Assembly (NCBI RefSeq): GCF_001298465.1
Contig: NZ_CP012541.1
Span: 1,364,001 to 1,428,000, forward strand
Direction of reading: 5' to 3'
Source: Campylobacter concisus
Lineage (GTDB): Bacteria > Campylobacterota > Campylobacteria > Campylobacterales > Campylobacteraceae
DNA length: 64,000 nucleotides
The position numbers and the translations under genes were made by a program. This document shows, piece after piece, positions 37,516 through 48,057 of the stretch. The notes below the pieces were generated by a model that saw nothing but the letters and a program-made list of their open reading frames with translations, ran no database searches and had not been told where the DNA came from. How positions within the stretch are numbered: the stretch's first letter is position 1; each line of letters opens with the position of its first letter.

Positions 37516-38367
37516 TTATAGATAAACTGGGATATTTGTGTGTTCTAAGAAAAATCTTGATGTTCCGCCAAGCACCATTTCCATAAGACCATTTTCACCA
37601 TATCTGCTAGCAACGATTAGATCAGCATTTCTATCAATAGCTGCTTTCAAAAGTGCTTCACCAGGTATCATCGTAGTAGCGATTACTTCAAAAGTGGCTG
37701 ATATGCCATGAATTTTGAAGTACTCTTCAAGCTTTTTAAGATTTAGTTCAGCATTATCGCCAAGGCTTGCTTTTGAGGTAATGCACTGAACCTTTTTTGC
37801 CTTTTTTAAAAGATCGATCGAGCCTGTTAATGCCCTTGAGCTTTGTGTCGTACCAGTCCAGCTAACAAGGATATTATCAGCTTTAAACTCACGCATTTTT
37901 CTAGGGATTACAATCGCATTTTTACCGCTTTTTAGAACAGCTGACTCAAATGTGCCAGTGATCTTTCCATCAAGTGGCACAGCAGCCACTACAAGATCAC
38001 AAAATTTACTTTCTTGCTCAACTATGGCGCTTCTTTTGCCACTGTGAATCGTAAAATTTGCAGTGCAAACATCTTCAATGATTTCACTAGTTACTTTTAT
38101 GCCAAGCTCAGCACAAATTTTATTGAAAATTTTCTCATTCTCTTCATGCTCGACAGCTAGTTCAGATTTAGCTGATTTTAGAAATTCTTCAAAAAGCACT
38201 CCTCCACGAAGCGTCATTTTCATATTATAAACTACGCTTGGATCAAGCTGGCAAGTCATAATTTCCATATGTGTGTTAAACCACTGAGCAACCTTTAGGG
38301 CACCATAAATTCTTGGCTCGATATCGTCTCCAGCTCCTATTGGAAAAAGCAACTTTTTGTATTTCAT
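37516..38367 (-). CDS. Universal stress protein, tandem UspA domains
   Basis: A 283-residue protein with two UspA-like halves. The C-terminal half keeps the ATP-binding pattern (ADLIVASRYGENG, then GGTSRFFLEHTNIPVYL); the first half is more divergent. Two adjacent ATGs are available; the second (38367) is better spaced (6 nt) from AAAGGA. It lies 17 bp downstream of pnp on the same strand and ends in a terminator, so it is likely the last gene of the lptD-to-usp run. The partner or signal is unknown. Confidence 0.85.
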   Translation of the reverse strand: MKYKKLLFPIGAGDDIEPRIYGALKVAQWFNTHMEIMTCQLDPSVVYNMKMTLRGGVLFEEFLKSAKSELAVEHEENEKIFNKICAELGIKVTSEIIEDVCTANFTIHSGKRSAIVEQESKFCDLVVAAVPLDGKITGTFESAVLKSGKNAIVIPRKMREFKADNILVSWTGTTQSSRALTGSIDLLKKAKKVQCITSKASLGDNAELNLKKLEEYFKIHGISATFEVIATTMIPGEALLKAAIDRNADLIVASRYGENGLMEMVLGGTSRFFLEHTNIPVYL

Positions 38368-38384
38368 CATCTGTCCTTTAAAAT

Positions 38385-40583
38385 TTATTCAACCAAAGAG
38401 AGCGAAATTTTATTTCCTTTTTGCTCGCTCACACATACTTTGACCTGATCACCTACGTTTAATGGGCTTTTTATCTTTGAGATATGAAGCAAGCCATCAA
38501 TGCCATCTTTTAGCTCAATAAACACGCCAAAATCAACAACACTTTTTACAGTTCCTACAAACTCATCTCCGATATTAAAATTTGGCTTTGCTCGCTCCTT
38601 ATCATGTTTAAATGGCTTTTTACCAAATGAACGTCCACTATCTCTTGAGGTTATAGAGATGATGTAATCTTTTGCGGCATCAACATTTTTCTTTGCACCA
38701 CCTGCGATTTTAACTTCACCTTTTTCTCTATCAAGATCGATTGAAACTTCAAATTTCTCAATGATCTCTTTTATGGTTTTTCCAGCTTGTCCGATGATGT
38801 CTACGATCTTGCTTGGATCAACACTAAATAGTTCAAGCTTTGGAAGCACATCTTCATTTATTTTTATATTTTTATCCGCTTCTGCCATCAAAGATAAGAT
38901 ATGCTCTCTACCACGTTTTGCTTGATAAAGTGCCTCTTTTAGCACCTCAAGACTAATGCCACCAAGTTTTATATCCATCTGAAGTGCTGTGATACCATCA
39001 CTTGTACCTGCTACTTTAAAGTCCATGTCGCCGTCATGATCTTCAAGTCCCATGATATCTGTTAGCACTGCATGCTTATCGCCTTCAAATATAAGACCCA
39101 TAGCGACACCTGCGACAAGTTTTAAAGTATTTACGCCAGCTGCTCTAAGTGCGAGCGAGCCACCGCAAACGCTAGCCATCGAGCTTGAGCCGTTACTCTC
39201 TAAAATTTCTGAAACGACTCTTATTGTGTATGGCGAAGCTAGATCGATACTTGGTGCAAGGGCACGTTTGGCCAAATTTCCATGTCCAAGCTCACGTCTA
39301 CCAGGAGCTTTTAGTGGGCTTGCCTCACCTACGCTAAAGCCTGGGAAATTGTAGTTAAACATAAATTTTTCTACAAAAGGTACTTTTTCAGTGAGGATGT
39401 CATACATTTGAGCGTCACTGTCAGTGCCAAGAGTAGTGACAACTAGGGCTTGTGTCTGTCCTCTTGTAAAGAGGCATGAGCCATGTGCATTTGGAAGCAC
39501 ATTTGTTTCGATACTAATAGGCCTAACCTCTTCAAGACCACGTCCATCAGCTCTTACGCCCTCGTTTATGATCTGCTCTCTAACGATTTTCTTTTTATAT
39601 TTACCAAGGACATTTGTGATGACAGCCTCATCCCAGCCCTCTTTTTGAGCTACCTCATCGCTTGAAATTTGTTTTGCAATCTTGCTAAGTTCGCTCGCAC
39701 GCTCGCTTTTTGCCATTTGGTTGATCGCATTTTTGACTTCAGCTTTATAAAATTTATCGATATAAATAGCGATATTTTCATTTTCTATTTCAGGTTTTAA
39801 CTCAAGCGCAGCATCCTCTTTTTTATGCTCTTTGAAAGCTTCTTCGTAAGCACTGCTAGCTCTTAGTATCGCCTTACCAGCAAAATCAATCGCCTCAACC
39901 ATCATATCTTCGCTAAATTCATTCATCAGCTGTTTTTGAGCCATGCTATCACTTAAGCTCGGATCTATCATCGGCTCGATCGCGACCATTGGGATAAGCT
40001 GCGTAGTTTGCTGAGGTAAGCTTCTCATCTCGATCATCAAAAGCTCATCTTTTGTGCCAGCCACGTATAGATCTATCGCACTTTGTTTTAGTTCAGAGTT
40101 GCTTGGGTTGATCACAAATTTTTCATCTATGTAGCCAACCCTAACGCCACAAACTGGGCGATTTACTGGGATATCACTAAGATAGAGTGCAACTGACGCC
40201 GCATTTAGTCCAACAACTTGCAAATCAACCTCAGGATCAGCTGAAAGCACCATTACCACTATTTGAGTAGGATATGCGTAACCTTTTGGAAAGAGCGGTC
40301 TAAGAGATCTATCGATGATGCGAGCTGTTAGCGTTTCAAAGTCGCCTGGCTTTGTCTCGCGCTTAACGTAACCGCCAGGAATTTTACCAGCGGCGTAAGC
40401 TTTTTCGATGTACTGCACCGTTAGAGGTAAAAAATCCTCCTCAACTTGCGTATCCTCTCTTGCAACAGTTGCTAAAACTACGGTATTTTTCACCCTTAAA
40501 AGTACCGCTCCGCTAGCTTGTTTTGCTACTTTATTAAGGTCAAAAATTTCAACCTGATTATTGACTTCTATACTATATTGCAT
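38385..40583 (-). CDS. pnp: Polyribonucleotide nucleotidyltransferase (PNPase)
   Basis: A 732-residue 3'-5' phosphorolytic exoribonuclease. Two RNase PH-like domains (about 1-215 and 320-545) are followed by KH (about 560-620, with [12 protein letters not shown]) and S1 (about 650-728, with [22 protein letters not shown]) RNA-binding domains. Core motifs include [20 protein letters not shown] and [15 protein letters not shown]. It takes part in mRNA decay. It overlaps the upstream gene by 11 bp. Confidence 0.95.
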   Translation of the reverse strand: MQYSIEVNNQVEIFDLNKVAKQASGAVLLRVKNTVVLATVAREDTQVEEDFLPLTVQYIEKAYAAGKIPGGYVKRETKPGDFETLTARIIDRSLRPLFPKGYAYPTQIVVMVLSADPEVDLQVVGLNAASVALYLSDIPVNRPVCGVRVGYIDEKFVINPSNSELKQSAIDLYVAGTKDELLMIEMRSLPQQTTQLIPMVAIEPMIDPSLSDSMAQKQLMNEFSEDMMVEAIDFAGKAILRASSAYEEAFKEHKKEDAALELKPEIENENIAIYIDKFYKAEVKNAINQMAKSERASELSKIAKQISSDEVAQKEGWDEAVITNVLGKYKKKIVREQIINEGVRADGRGLEEVRPISIETNVLPNAHGSCLFTRGQTQALVVTTLGTDSDAQMYDILTEKVPFVEKFMFNYNFPGFSVGEASPLKAPGRRELGHGNLAKRALAPSIDLASPYTIRVVSEILESNGSSSMASVCGGSLALRAAGVNTLKLVAGVAMGLIFEGDKHAVLTDIMGLEDHDGDMDFKVAGTSDGITALQMDIKLGGISLEVLKEALYQAKRGREHILSLMAEADKNIKINEDVLPKLELFSVDPSKIVDIIGQAGKTIKEIIEKFEVSIDLDREKGEVKIAGGAKKNVDAAKDYIISITSRDSGRSFGKKPFKHDKERAKPNFNIGDEFVGTVKSVVDFGVFIELKDGIDGLLHISKIKSPLNVGDQVKVCVSEQKGNKISLSLVE

Positions 40584-41271
40584 TATTTTTATCTCCTTGT
40601 TGTTTTTGTAACGGCAAATAATAAGGGCTCTCTTCTAATATTGACATGATACGCTCACTCGTAGCTTCGATCTTTTTCTCGTAATACGAATCTACATCGA
40701 TAAAATCAACGATCTTGTTTATCGTGTAAATTTCATCAACCATATCATTTAAATTTGCAAAGACATCAGTAGCAATCACTGGCGTTGCGTATGAGATGGA
40801 TTTTACCTTCACATCAAGCAACGTCTTTATGCAAATGAGTGCCGTCATACCAGTCTCGCACCCCTCATCGATTAGTAAAATATTTTTATCTTTTAGCTCT
40901 CCTATCAAATTTCCTTTTCGGTATTTATAAACGTTTTTTAAAATTTTCTCTTCATATTTTCTATGTGCTTCGCCGTAAATATAGTCATAGCTTATATTAA
41001 AAGCTTTTATAAGTTTATCATTTAATACTATATCTTCTGTCTCGCTAACTATTGCAACGTCGCATTCGCTATTATTTGGCGCAGGTATTGGCTCGCTAAA
41101 GAGCATCTCGTAGCTTAAATTTAAACTTCTACAAACTGCATCTGCGAGTATAACTGACTCAAGCGACATACAAACAACTATCGTCTTTTTATCTACAAGC
41201 TCTTTTTTTGGCAAAATTTCAATTAGCTTGCTAGCTGCTTCTAATTGATCCTTAAATTTAGCCGTTATCAT
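40573..41271 (-). CDS. Phosphoribosyltransferase-like protein
   Basis: A 232-residue cytoplasmic protein with a type I phosphoribosyltransferase fold. The PRPP-loop equivalent is [14 protein letters not shown], in which the usual acidic pair is Asp-Glu and the TG(x)T end is kept. The upstream part ([13 protein letters not shown]) and the 130s segment ([14 protein letters not shown]) resemble predicted PRTases found next to pnp or lptD in this group. The substrate is unknown and it may be regulatory. Adjacent to lptD (no gap) and overlapping pnp by 11 bp. Confidence 0.7.
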   Translation of the reverse strand: MITAKFKDQLEAASKLIEILPKKELVDKKTIVVCMSLESVILADAVCRSLNLSYEMLFSEPIPAPNNSECDVAIVSETEDIVLNDKLIKAFNISYDYIYGEAHRKYEEKILKNVYKYRKGNLIGELKDKNILLIDEGCETGMTALICIKTLLDVKVKSISYATPVIATDVFANLNDMVDEIYTINKIVDFIDVDSYYEKKIEATSERIMSILEESPYYLPLQKQQGDKNNAI

Positions 41272-43431
41272 TTAGTTGGCACTCGATTTTGTACTACTTT
41301 GTGAAAAGTCATAGTGCAAACCGCCCATTGGATAGAAATTTATCGTGAAATAGATACCATTTTTTCTAGTTGATGCTGAGCCGTTTATTGTTGTTGTTGG
41401 CTCGACATCTTGTTGATAAATTATCCCGTAATTCCAGCATTTTCTTTGATGAAGCACACCAACTCTCCAGCTTTTTGTGTAGCTTCGCTCAATATCATAT
41501 TGCCAGCCGCCAATAAGGCTGTATTGATGAGGTAATTTTACTCCAAGACCACTTGTAAAATAGCTATCTTTTGTCGCACTATTTTTTATTTTGCTATCAT
41601 TTTTCTTCATGGTGTGAAGCATATTTAGCCAAAATAGATCATTTGTGTATGAAAGTCCGCTTTGTATCTTTTTAAGCTCTTTGCTCTTGTGTGAATACTC
41701 AAGCTTATTATAAAGGCTTAAATTTTCAAATGGATATAGATAGATAGCATTTTTTAAATTCGAATATTCATCTTCTTTTGTGTAATATCCTTGAGAAATA
41801 CTATGTTTTATAATCTTTCTACCATTAGAGTTAAAGAAATACTGCGTCAAATAACCAGAAATTTCTTCTTTGCTCTGCCCTTGAGCCAAGAAATTTTCAT
41901 ACTCATTTAAATTTTTATCATAGATAAACTCATCATCTAAATTTCCTTTTCTATAGCCTGGCAGTAGGTATTCAGCTCCAAAATTTAGAGTGTGATAAAA
42001 GCTTTCATACGCTTTTGCAAGGTCAGTGTGAAGGGCAAATTTATGGTAATTATTTACAAAATTTGTATGCTTATCTTCTCTTTTATCATCAAATGAATTT
42101 ATCTTATTCTCGTAATTTATTCTTGATGCGTATAGATACTCGTAAAATGAAAATGTTAAGCTATCATCAAGCAGTGGCACATGCACTGAAGCTGGGAGCG
42201 TAAATTCATACTGAGTCGCTCTAACGCCTATCTTTCTATCATATCTATGTGACTGAAGATCGAGCGAGTATAAGATATTTGGCAAGACAATATCATCTGT
42301 AAATTTATGATACTGAAGTGATGGAAGCTCTTGAAGCGTGTCTTTGTTCTCATTTTTTGAGCCAATCTTTTCAGTGTCTATGTAGTATTTTGCATAAGCA
42401 CCAAAATAATGATCGTCATTTGCGATGAAGTAGTTAAATTTAGAAGTTACAAGCGAATCATAATCATCATCCCTGCCCTTTAAATTTAAATAATCTATAT
42501 CATTTAGCTTCGTTGCGTCTATCCAAATTCCCTCTTGTAAATCCGCTTCACTAAGGTATCTTATAAGCTTATCTCTTTCGTATTTTAGTCCAATGCCTTT
42601 ATGTGTTTTATTTTTTAGTTCGGCCTTATTTGAAGTCTCTCCTTTTTGCTTGGCTTGGTAGCTGTTTTTATCAGTAAATGAGCCAAAGCTGATTTCGCCC
42701 CTTGAATCAGGCGACTCAGTAAATCTAAACGCACCATAAATTCCAGCACCTCTGTTTGTTCTTATCTGCGGATCAAGCTCGAAGTCCCACTCATTATAAG
42801 GCGCAAAATAAATCGGCTGCTTGTAATAAAAGCCTTCAGATTTTCCGTATCCAAGATCAGGCGGTAAAAGACCTGTTCTTCTTGTGGTATCTGTTGAAAA
42901 ACCAAAATATGGCAAATAAAAAACTGGCACATTAGCTATACGAAAGACTGGGTTAAAAAGATGTAAAAATTTGCTTTGTTTATTTAGCATAGCTGAGCTT
43001 GAGGTGATGCTCCAGTCAGGATCTTGGACATTACAGCTTGAAACCATCGCTTTTTTTACTCTATAATACTCACTATCAGAGCTGCTCTCATCGCTTCTCA
43101 TCCACACTTCCATGTCTTTATTCATCATAAAAAGCGATTCAAAAGCAGCGTCATTATTTTTTAAATTTAGCTTTGCATAGTTTGAGCGAGAGACTTCACT
43201 CTTGCCCTTCATCATGTTGACGTTACCAAAAAGCTCTATAATCGAATTATTTTGATCATAAACTGCACAATCAGCTGTCACAAGGTAATCTTGTGAATAT
43301 ACAACGACGTTTTTGTTTGCTGTTACGATGCCTTTATCTTGCTTTACATCATCAGCCAGAAGCTGCACATCTTGCACAGCTGCACTTAGATTTAAAATAC
43401 AAATCGGAACTAAAAATAAAATTTTACGCAT
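41272..43431 (-). CDS. lptD: LPS-assembly protein LptD
   Basis: A 719-residue outer-membrane beta-barrel protein that inserts lipopolysaccharide/lipooligosaccharide. It has a signal peptide (about 1-18), an N-terminal OstA/LptA-like beta-jellyroll (about 25-130), then the barrel with RTGLLPPDLGYGKSEGFYYKQP, the family hallmark region. Tyr/Phe-rich alternating strands run to the end (FYPMGGLHYDFSQ). It overlaps the RDD gene by 8 bp. LptE is not in the window. Confidence 0.9.
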   Translation of the reverse strand: MRKILFLVPICILNLSAAVQDVQLLADDVKQDKGIVTANKNVVVYSQDYLVTADCAVYDQNNSIIELFGNVNMMKGKSEVSRSNYAKLNLKNNDAAFESLFMMNKDMEVWMRSDESSSDSEYYRVKKAMVSSCNVQDPDWSITSSSAMLNKQSKFLHLFNPVFRIANVPVFYLPYFGFSTDTTRRTGLLPPDLGYGKSEGFYYKQPIYFAPYNEWDFELDPQIRTNRGAGIYGAFRFTESPDSRGEISFGSFTDKNSYQAKQKGETSNKAELKNKTHKGIGLKYERDKLIRYLSEADLQEGIWIDATKLNDIDYLNLKGRDDDYDSLVTSKFNYFIANDDHYFGAYAKYYIDTEKIGSKNENKDTLQELPSLQYHKFTDDIVLPNILYSLDLQSHRYDRKIGVRATQYEFTLPASVHVPLLDDSLTFSFYEYLYASRINYENKINSFDDKREDKHTNFVNNYHKFALHTDLAKAYESFYHTLNFGAEYLLPGYRKGNLDDEFIYDKNLNEYENFLAQGQSKEEISGYLTQYFFNSNGRKIIKHSISQGYYTKEDEYSNLKNAIYLYPFENLSLYNKLEYSHKSKELKKIQSGLSYTNDLFWLNMLHTMKKNDSKIKNSATKDSYFTSGLGVKLPHQYSLIGGWQYDIERSYTKSWRVGVLHQRKCWNYGIIYQQDVEPTTTINGSASTRKNGIYFTINFYPMGGLHYDFSQSSTKSSAN

Positions 43432-43873
43432 TTATCACCACTGTTTTTGCTATTTTGTCTTGCCAAGTTTGCCTAGCTGGATTTGCAAAAGCCCATGCAA
43501 AACCAAGATAAAAACAAGCTTCACTAACTAACCTAAAAATCGCTCTTACTAGGCTTGAAATAAAATTTGGTCTATCTAAAATTTCTACATTAATGCACAT
43601 CGTCTTTGTTAGCATTTGCCCAAGACTCGCGCCATAATACCAAACAAAAAATGTATGATAAATAATCTTTAGTGCGACTATTTGCCAAAAGAAATTTAAA
43701 GTCAAATTTCTGGCTTCATCATAGCTCATAACCGACAAAAAGGCATCCCAGTAAATGATCAAAAACAAAAAAGAAACAATACATTCATCAATTGAGTAAG
43801 CTAGCACTCTTTTTGAAAATGGCGCTAGCGAAATTTCTTCTTTTTCAAGTTTTTCAACTATCTGCATACTCAT
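43424..43873 (-). CDS. RDD family membrane protein
   Basis: A 149-residue inner-membrane protein with three likely membrane segments. The RDD signature is changed to [10 protein letters not shown] near residue 32, and a conserved block [19 protein letters not shown] follows. RDD proteins are small membrane proteins, some linked to ion transport, with mostly unknown roles. It is translationally coupled to purD (4-bp overlap) and lptD (8-bp overlap). Confidence 0.85.
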   Translation of the reverse strand: MSMQIVEKLEKEEISLAPFSKRVLAYSIDECIVSFLFLIIYWDAFLSVMSYDEARNLTLNFFWQIVALKIIYHTFFVWYYGASLGQMLTKTMCINVEILDRPNFISSLVRAIFRLVSEACFYLGFAWAFANPARQTWQDKIAKTVVINA

Positions 43874-45114
43874 TTTAATGCCTGCCAGGCAATATCTTTT
43901 CTATAATGTGCTCCGTCAAATTTTACATTTTCGCAAAGCTCATAAGCTCTATCACGTGCCTCTTTTATGCTCTTCGCAGTGGCCACGCAGACTAATACTC
44001 TGCCACCATCTGCATAAATTTCTCCATCTTGCTCACTAACACCAGCATAAGCGATGTGAGCATTTTTTACATCATTTAAAACTGAAATTTTAGCTTTTGG
44101 GCTGCTTTTATACGGATAGTCCTTACTAGCCATCACAACGCCAACTGCAAATTCATCTTTTAAGCTAATAGGCTTTAGCTCGCCCTTTGCAGCATTTAGT
44201 AAAATTTCGCTTAATTTTCCGTCAATTAACGGCATCAAGACCTCGCACTCAGGATCGCCAAATCTGACGTTAAACTCAAGTACATAAGGCTCATTTTTCA
44301 CGATCATCAGTCCCACAAAAAGTACTCCACAAAATGGACTGCCCTCGTTTTTCATCCCTTTTAAAGTTGGCTTTACAACCTCTTCTTCGACCCTTTTTAT
44401 CAGCTCTTTTGAAGCAAGCGGACTTGGAGCATAAGCACCCATGCCGCCAGTATTTGGACCTTCGTCGTTATCTAGCAAGCGTTTGTGGTCTTGTGCCACT
44501 GGCAAACTTACAAAATTTTCGCCGTCACAAATAGCAAAAAAGCTAAGCTCAAAGCCGTCCAAAAACTCTTCAACAACAACAAATTTACCAGCCTCGCCAA
44601 AGCTAGCTCCACTTAGCATGTCATTAACTGCCTCTTTGGCCTCCTCTTTAGAGTTTGCGATTATAACGCCTTTTCCAGCACAAAGACCATCTGCCTTTAC
44701 GACCATCGGCGCGCTTAAGGTATCAATAAATTTAAATGCTTTTTCTTTATCATCTGTGTTTAAATATCTTGCGGTTTTTATGTTATTTCTAGCTAAAAAG
44801 TCTTTCATATAGGCCTTGCTGGCTTCAAGTCTAGCAGCTGCCTTGTTTGGTCCAAAGATGAGCAAACCCTCTTTTTTAAAGATATCCGCCACGCCTTCGC
44901 TAAGAGGTGCTTCAGGTCCCACGATAGTTAGCTCGATACTATTTTTTTTAGCAAATTCAGCTAGTTTATGAAAGTCTTTTATGTTTAAATTCTCGCCAAG
45001 GCGTGAGGTCGCACCATTTCCAGGCGCAAAGTATAAATTTATATTTTTTTCTTTTTTTAGTTTTAGAGCAATGGCGTATTCGCGGCCGCCACTTCCTATT
45101 ATGAGAATATTCAT
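43870..45114 (-). CDS. purD: Phosphoribosylamine-glycine ligase
   Basis: A 414-residue ATP-grasp enzyme of purine synthesis joining phosphoribosylamine and glycine. Motifs are [34 protein letters not shown] and [19 protein letters not shown] lies before the ATG. Immediately upstream on the same strand ends the probable 6S RNA, with only 17 bp between its last U-run base and the start codon, so purD may be expressed by read-through. Confidence 0.95.
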   Translation of the reverse strand: MNILIIGSGGREYAIALKLKKEKNINLYFAPGNGATSRLGENLNIKDFHKLAEFAKKNSIELTIVGPEAPLSEGVADIFKKEGLLIFGPNKAAARLEASKAYMKDFLARNNIKTARYLNTDDKEKAFKFIDTLSAPMVVKADGLCAGKGVIIANSKEEAKEAVNDMLSGASFGEAGKFVVVEEFLDGFELSFFAICDGENFVSLPVAQDHKRLLDNDEGPNTGGMGAYAPSPLASKELIKRVEEEVVKPTLKGMKNEGSPFCGVLFVGLMIVKNEPYVLEFNVRFGDPECEVLMPLIDGKLSEILLNAAKGELKPISLKDEFAVGVVMASKDYPYKSSPKAKISVLNDVKNAHIAYAGVSEQDGEIYADGGRVLVCVATAKSIKEARDRAYELCENVKFDGAHYRKDIAWQALK

Positions 45115-45131
45115 TTCATCTCCGTAAATTT

Positions 45132-45322
45132 AAAAACCCGAGTGGGCGTCGCATAGAAGAGTGGCCCATAAACAAAGCCAATCTTGCAAATAGATGGATA
45201 CCAAACGGTTGCAACTTCTCGCCTTTTCAGACTCAAACGAAGCCACATCACAAGGCATCCATACCTTTTCGCTAACAAAAAAGTGTTGGACCCCGTAAAA
45301 TGCTGACTCGCTTCACTCAGGC
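45132..45322 (-). ncRNA. ssrS: Probable 6S RNA
   Basis: A ~190-nt non-coding block on the minus strand with a consensus TATAAT 6 bp before the predicted 5' end and a 5-U run at the 3' end. The ends pair into a closing stem: CCUGAGUG...GCG...GCAU with AUGC...CGCCCACUCGGG. A second helix joins GGUCCAACA to UGUUUAUGGGCC, and an inner helix pairs AUGGAU with AUCCAU, leaving the large central bulge of 6S RNA. In epsilonproteobacteria 6S RNA lies next to purD, as I recall, which fits here. It would bind RNA polymerase holoenzyme in stationary phase. SRP RNA and tmRNA hallmarks are absent. Confidence 0.72.
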
Positions 45323-45328
45323 AATAAA

Positions 45329-45334
45329 ATTATA
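45329..45334 (-). promoter_or_regulatory. -10 element of the 6S RNA gene
   Basis: TATAAT on the minus strand, placing the transcript start at about 45322. It lies in the short gap just beyond the end of hemD. Confidence 0.6.
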
Positions 45335-45346
45335 TAAATTCTTTGC

Positions 45347-45985
45347 TTAAAGTAATGTTTTGGCAAGCGCGATACAGGCGTTTATATCTTGACTTTGGCT
45401 CACTATTGGCTCGGTAAATTTTAGCTCTTTTGCAGTGACCTTTCCAATGCTTATTGCTTGATAGCTCTCATCCCAGTCAAAATTATTAAGAAAATTTTTG
45501 ACATTTAGTGGAGAAGCAAAGATCAAGATACTATTTTTTGGCGGTTTTAGCCCCATTTTGCAAGGATTTAAGACATTTTCATAGGCGATGATCGCTTTTA
45601 TATTTACGCCGCCATTTTGCAAAATTTCTAAGAAATTTGAAGCACTATCTTTACCTTTTAGATAAAGAACTTTTTTGCCCTTTAAAAGTGGTAAAATTTC
45701 TCTTGCAAAGTCGTCTCCGTGAGCGTTCTTTCCGGTGTAAATTTCACTAAATCCAAACTCTCTTGCGGCTGCCGTACAACTATTTGCGATGGCAAAGACT
45801 GGCAAATTTATAGCTTTTATATTGTTAAATTTTAATGCATTAAAAGCATTTTTAGAAGTAGCTACCAGCACATCATATTCACTTAAATTTAGTTCAAATT
45901 TCAAAAACTCGATCTTGCTAACGCTTAAATTTACAACGCTCTCATCAGCCGTTTTTGTATTTGAAATAAGATAAATTTTACGCAA
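45347..45985 (-). CDS. hemD: Uroporphyrinogen-III synthase
   Basis: A 212-residue two-lobed enzyme that cyclises hydroxymethylbilane in haem synthesis. The family is poorly conserved; marks seen are VATSKNAFNAL, the conserved second-lobe YENVLNP, and ILIFASPLNVKNFL with the later SIGKVTAKEL. Its ATG overlaps the upstream transporter gene by 8 bp. No other haem gene is adjacent. Confidence 0.88.
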   Translation of the reverse strand: MRKIYLISNTKTADESVVNLSVSKIEFLKFELNLSEYDVLVATSKNAFNALKFNNIKAINLPVFAIANSCTAAAREFGFSEIYTGKNAHGDDFAREILPLLKGKKVLYLKGKDSASNFLEILQNGGVNIKAIIAYENVLNPCKMGLKPPKNSILIFASPLNVKNFLNNFDWDESYQAISIGKVTAKELKFTEPIVSQSQDINACIALAKTLL

Positions 45986-47138
45986 CTCTTTTTAACCTTA
46001 AAAAAGATATCAAAGCAAGTAATGTGCAGGCTAAAATAACAATAGAAGTCGAGTAAAATATATTACCAAGCCCAACTAACGGAGAGACGACGCCGCCTAA
46101 GAAAAATGGGCAAAATCCAAGTATCGCTGAGGCCGAACCAGCGTACTCTCTGCCCTCATTCATCGCAAGTGATGAGGCCGTTGGTAAGATAAAGCCAGTA
46201 AAGAGCAAAAGCAAGAAAAATGCGATGATAACGCCGATCACTTCAAATTTGAAACAAAGCATGAAAGCAATAAAAACACTAGCAAACAAGGTGCCAAAAA
46301 GCCCAGCTTTGAGCGCTTTTCTCTCATTTAAAAGACTAGCAAGCCTTGCTCCTATAACAAGCCCTAAACCATTTGAAGCAAAACAAAAGCTATAGCTTAC
46401 TGGGCTTAGAGAATAAAATTCTTGAAAGATAAACGAAGATGACGCTATATAAGCAAACATCGCACCCATCGCAAATGTCTGAATGCTTACAAAAAGCATA
46501 AATTTTTTCTTTCTTAAAATTTTGCCAAAAACACTATAAGTCACTAGCAAAGGCATTTTTAAGCGATTTGACTGACTTAAGCTCTCTTTGAAATAAAAAT
46601 TTGCGATAAAAAGCAAAATGCCAATGATAGTAAGCGCCATAAAGATGCCACGCCAGTCGGTAAATTTAAGCAGCAAACTACCGCCAATTGGTGAAAGTAT
46701 CGGGGCTAGACCATTTACGACCATCATAAGGCTAAAAAATTTAGTCATCTCGTGACCCTTATAAAGGTCGCTCACAACGGCTCTTGAGATGACTAAGCTA
46801 CCAGCACTCGCAAGCCCTTGAATAATTCTCATAAAGATAAAAAACTGGATATTTTGTGCAAAAAATATAAAAATAGTGCTTATCGTATAGACGATGAGCG
46901 AGATGGTAAGGGGCAGTTTTCGGCCAAATTTATCACTTATTGGGCCAACTATTAGCTGGCCTATGGCTAAGCCTGCCATTGATGTCGTGATCGTTAATTG
47001 CGTAGCTGTAACACTTGTTTTAAACCACTCGGTAATAGCCGGAAGTGCTGGCAAATAAAGATCTGTAACAAATGGTCCAAAGGCAGAGAGAGCGCCTAAA
47101 AATAGCAATAAAAATAACTCGGAATTTTCTTTTTTCAT
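45978..47138 (-). CDS. Bcr/CflA-type MFS drug efflux transporter
   Basis: A 386-residue inner-membrane protein with 12 predicted segments. The MFS motif A is GPISDKFGRKLPL, and the N-terminal FVTDLYLPALP and RIIQGLASAGSLVISRAVVSDL match the Bcr/CflA subfamily, which exports drugs or small peptides by proton antiport. The ribosome site is weak (AAAAAGAAAAACT). It has its own -10 at 47160-47165 and is coupled to hemD downstream. Confidence 0.88.
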   Translation of the reverse strand: MKKENSELFLLLFLGALSAFGPFVTDLYLPALPAITEWFKTSVTATQLTITTSMAGLAIGQLIVGPISDKFGRKLPLTISLIVYTISTIFIFFAQNIQFFIFMRIIQGLASAGSLVISRAVVSDLYKGHEMTKFFSLMMVVNGLAPILSPIGGSLLLKFTDWRGIFMALTIIGILLFIANFYFKESLSQSNRLKMPLLVTYSVFGKILRKKKFMLFVSIQTFAMGAMFAYIASSSFIFQEFYSLSPVSYSFCFASNGLGLVIGARLASLLNERKALKAGLFGTLFASVFIAFMLCFKFEVIGVIIAFFLLLLFTGFILPTASSLAMNEGREYAGSASAILGFCPFFLGGVVSPLVGLGNIFYSTSIVILACTLLALISFLRLKRVA

Positions 47139-47159
47139 AGTTTTTCTTTTTTTGGAGCG

Positions 47160-47165
47160 ATTATA
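47160..47165 (-). promoter_or_regulatory. -10 element for the MFS-hemD transcript
   Basis: TATAAT on the minus strand, 22 bp before the transporter ATG. Confidence 0.5.
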
Positions 47166-47222
47166 TTATGGTTTTACTTTTTGCTTTATTAAGTATAATT
47201 TACTATTGTTATTATAAAGGAA

Positions 47223-47242
47223 AAGCCCTAAAAATAGGGCTT
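47223..47242 (-). terminator. Terminator after the cupin gene
   Basis: AAGCCCT-loop-AGGGCTT, a perfect 7-bp stem with a 6-nt loop, begins 5 bp past the cupin stop and is followed on the minus strand by TTCCTTTATAAT. Confidence 0.65.
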
Positions 47243-47246
47243 AGTA

Positions 47247-47891
47247 TTACATTTTGTCTTTAGTGACGATTAAGAGCATTTTAAATTTATCTTTTATCTT
47301 TAATCCGTGTGGTATTTTGCCTGGTAACACGATGGTATCGCCTTTTTTGATATCAAAATGTTCATCACCAATAGTTAGCTTCATCTCGCCATCAAGTGCG
47401 ATAAGTAGTGCATCGCCTGGAGCTGCGTGAGTTGAGAGCTCTTGGTCTGTGTCAAAACTAAGTAATGACATTGAGCCGTTTTCGTTCTTTACAAGCGTTT
47501 TGCTCACGATTTTGCCTTTTTCGTATTCGACTGCATCAACTAAGCTAAAAATAGCTGCCTTAGGTAAATGATCTATCATTAAATCCTCCTTAAAATCAAT
47601 TGAGACGTATTTCGTCGGTTCGTTGAAAACTAGTTTTCGCCACACTTTTTTCTCTATCAGGCAGGCTTGTTCACCGCCTAAGCGCATCTGCTTTTCGCCG
47701 TAGTGCAAGCTCGCGCCACCCTCTACGACCCACGCGAGGCTGTCGCAAAATAGCATCTCATGATCTAGCTCCTCGCCCGCGTCAAAGGCAAACACGTCGA
47801 CGTGAGCATTCTTGCAATCAAAAATTCTCTTGCTAACGACGCTTTTAGCGATCACTTTCGTGTCGGCGTTTAGGTTGTAAATTTTACTCAT
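47247..47891 (-). CDS. Two-domain cupin protein
   Basis: A 214-residue protein with two cupin barrels. The first (about 30-95) contains GEELDHEMLFCDSLAWVVEGG; the second (about 125-205) contains HAAPGDALLIALDGEM and GDTIVLPGKIPHGL, keeping His residues that could bind metal. The frame is open 28 codons further, but AAAGGG lies before the ATG at 47891. No enzyme activity can be assigned; cupins include dioxygenases, isomerases and ligand sensors. Monocistronic: own -10 and own terminator. Confidence 0.85.
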   Translation of the reverse strand: MSKIYNLNADTKVIAKSVVSKRIFDCKNAHVDVFAFDAGEELDHEMLFCDSLAWVVEGGASLHYGEKQMRLGGEQACLIEKKVWRKLVFNEPTKYVSIDFKEDLMIDHLPKAAIFSLVDAVEYEKGKIVSKTLVKNENGSMSLLSFDTDQELSTHAAPGDALLIALDGEMKLTIGDEHFDIKKGDTIVLPGKIPHGLKIKDKFKMLLIVTKDKM

Positions 47892-47920
47892 TTTTCGCCC
47901 TTTCATAAAATTTACAAGGC

Positions 47921-47926
47921 ATTGTA
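47921..47926 (-). promoter_or_regulatory. -10 element for the cupin gene
   Basis: TACAAT on the minus strand, 30 bp upstream of the chosen ATG. It supports that start over the longer frame, whose upstream ATG lies before this promoter. Confidence 0.45.
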
Positions 47927-48057
47927 GCGAAAATGGTTTTAGGTTTTGTTGATAGAGGTTATCTTTTTGCGCCAAAGCTGCGCAAATTTGACTTAGTAAA
48001 AATTAAATTTAATTATAGACATATTTTACCTCATACTACTATGTTGTAAATTTAAAA

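Noticed and set aside
45132..45322. SRP RNA or tmRNA as the identity of the structured RNA
   Set aside because: No GGAA-capped SRP domain and no tRNA-like end with an Ala acceptor stem or tag reading frame. Closing stem plus central bulge and the purD context fit 6S RNA better.
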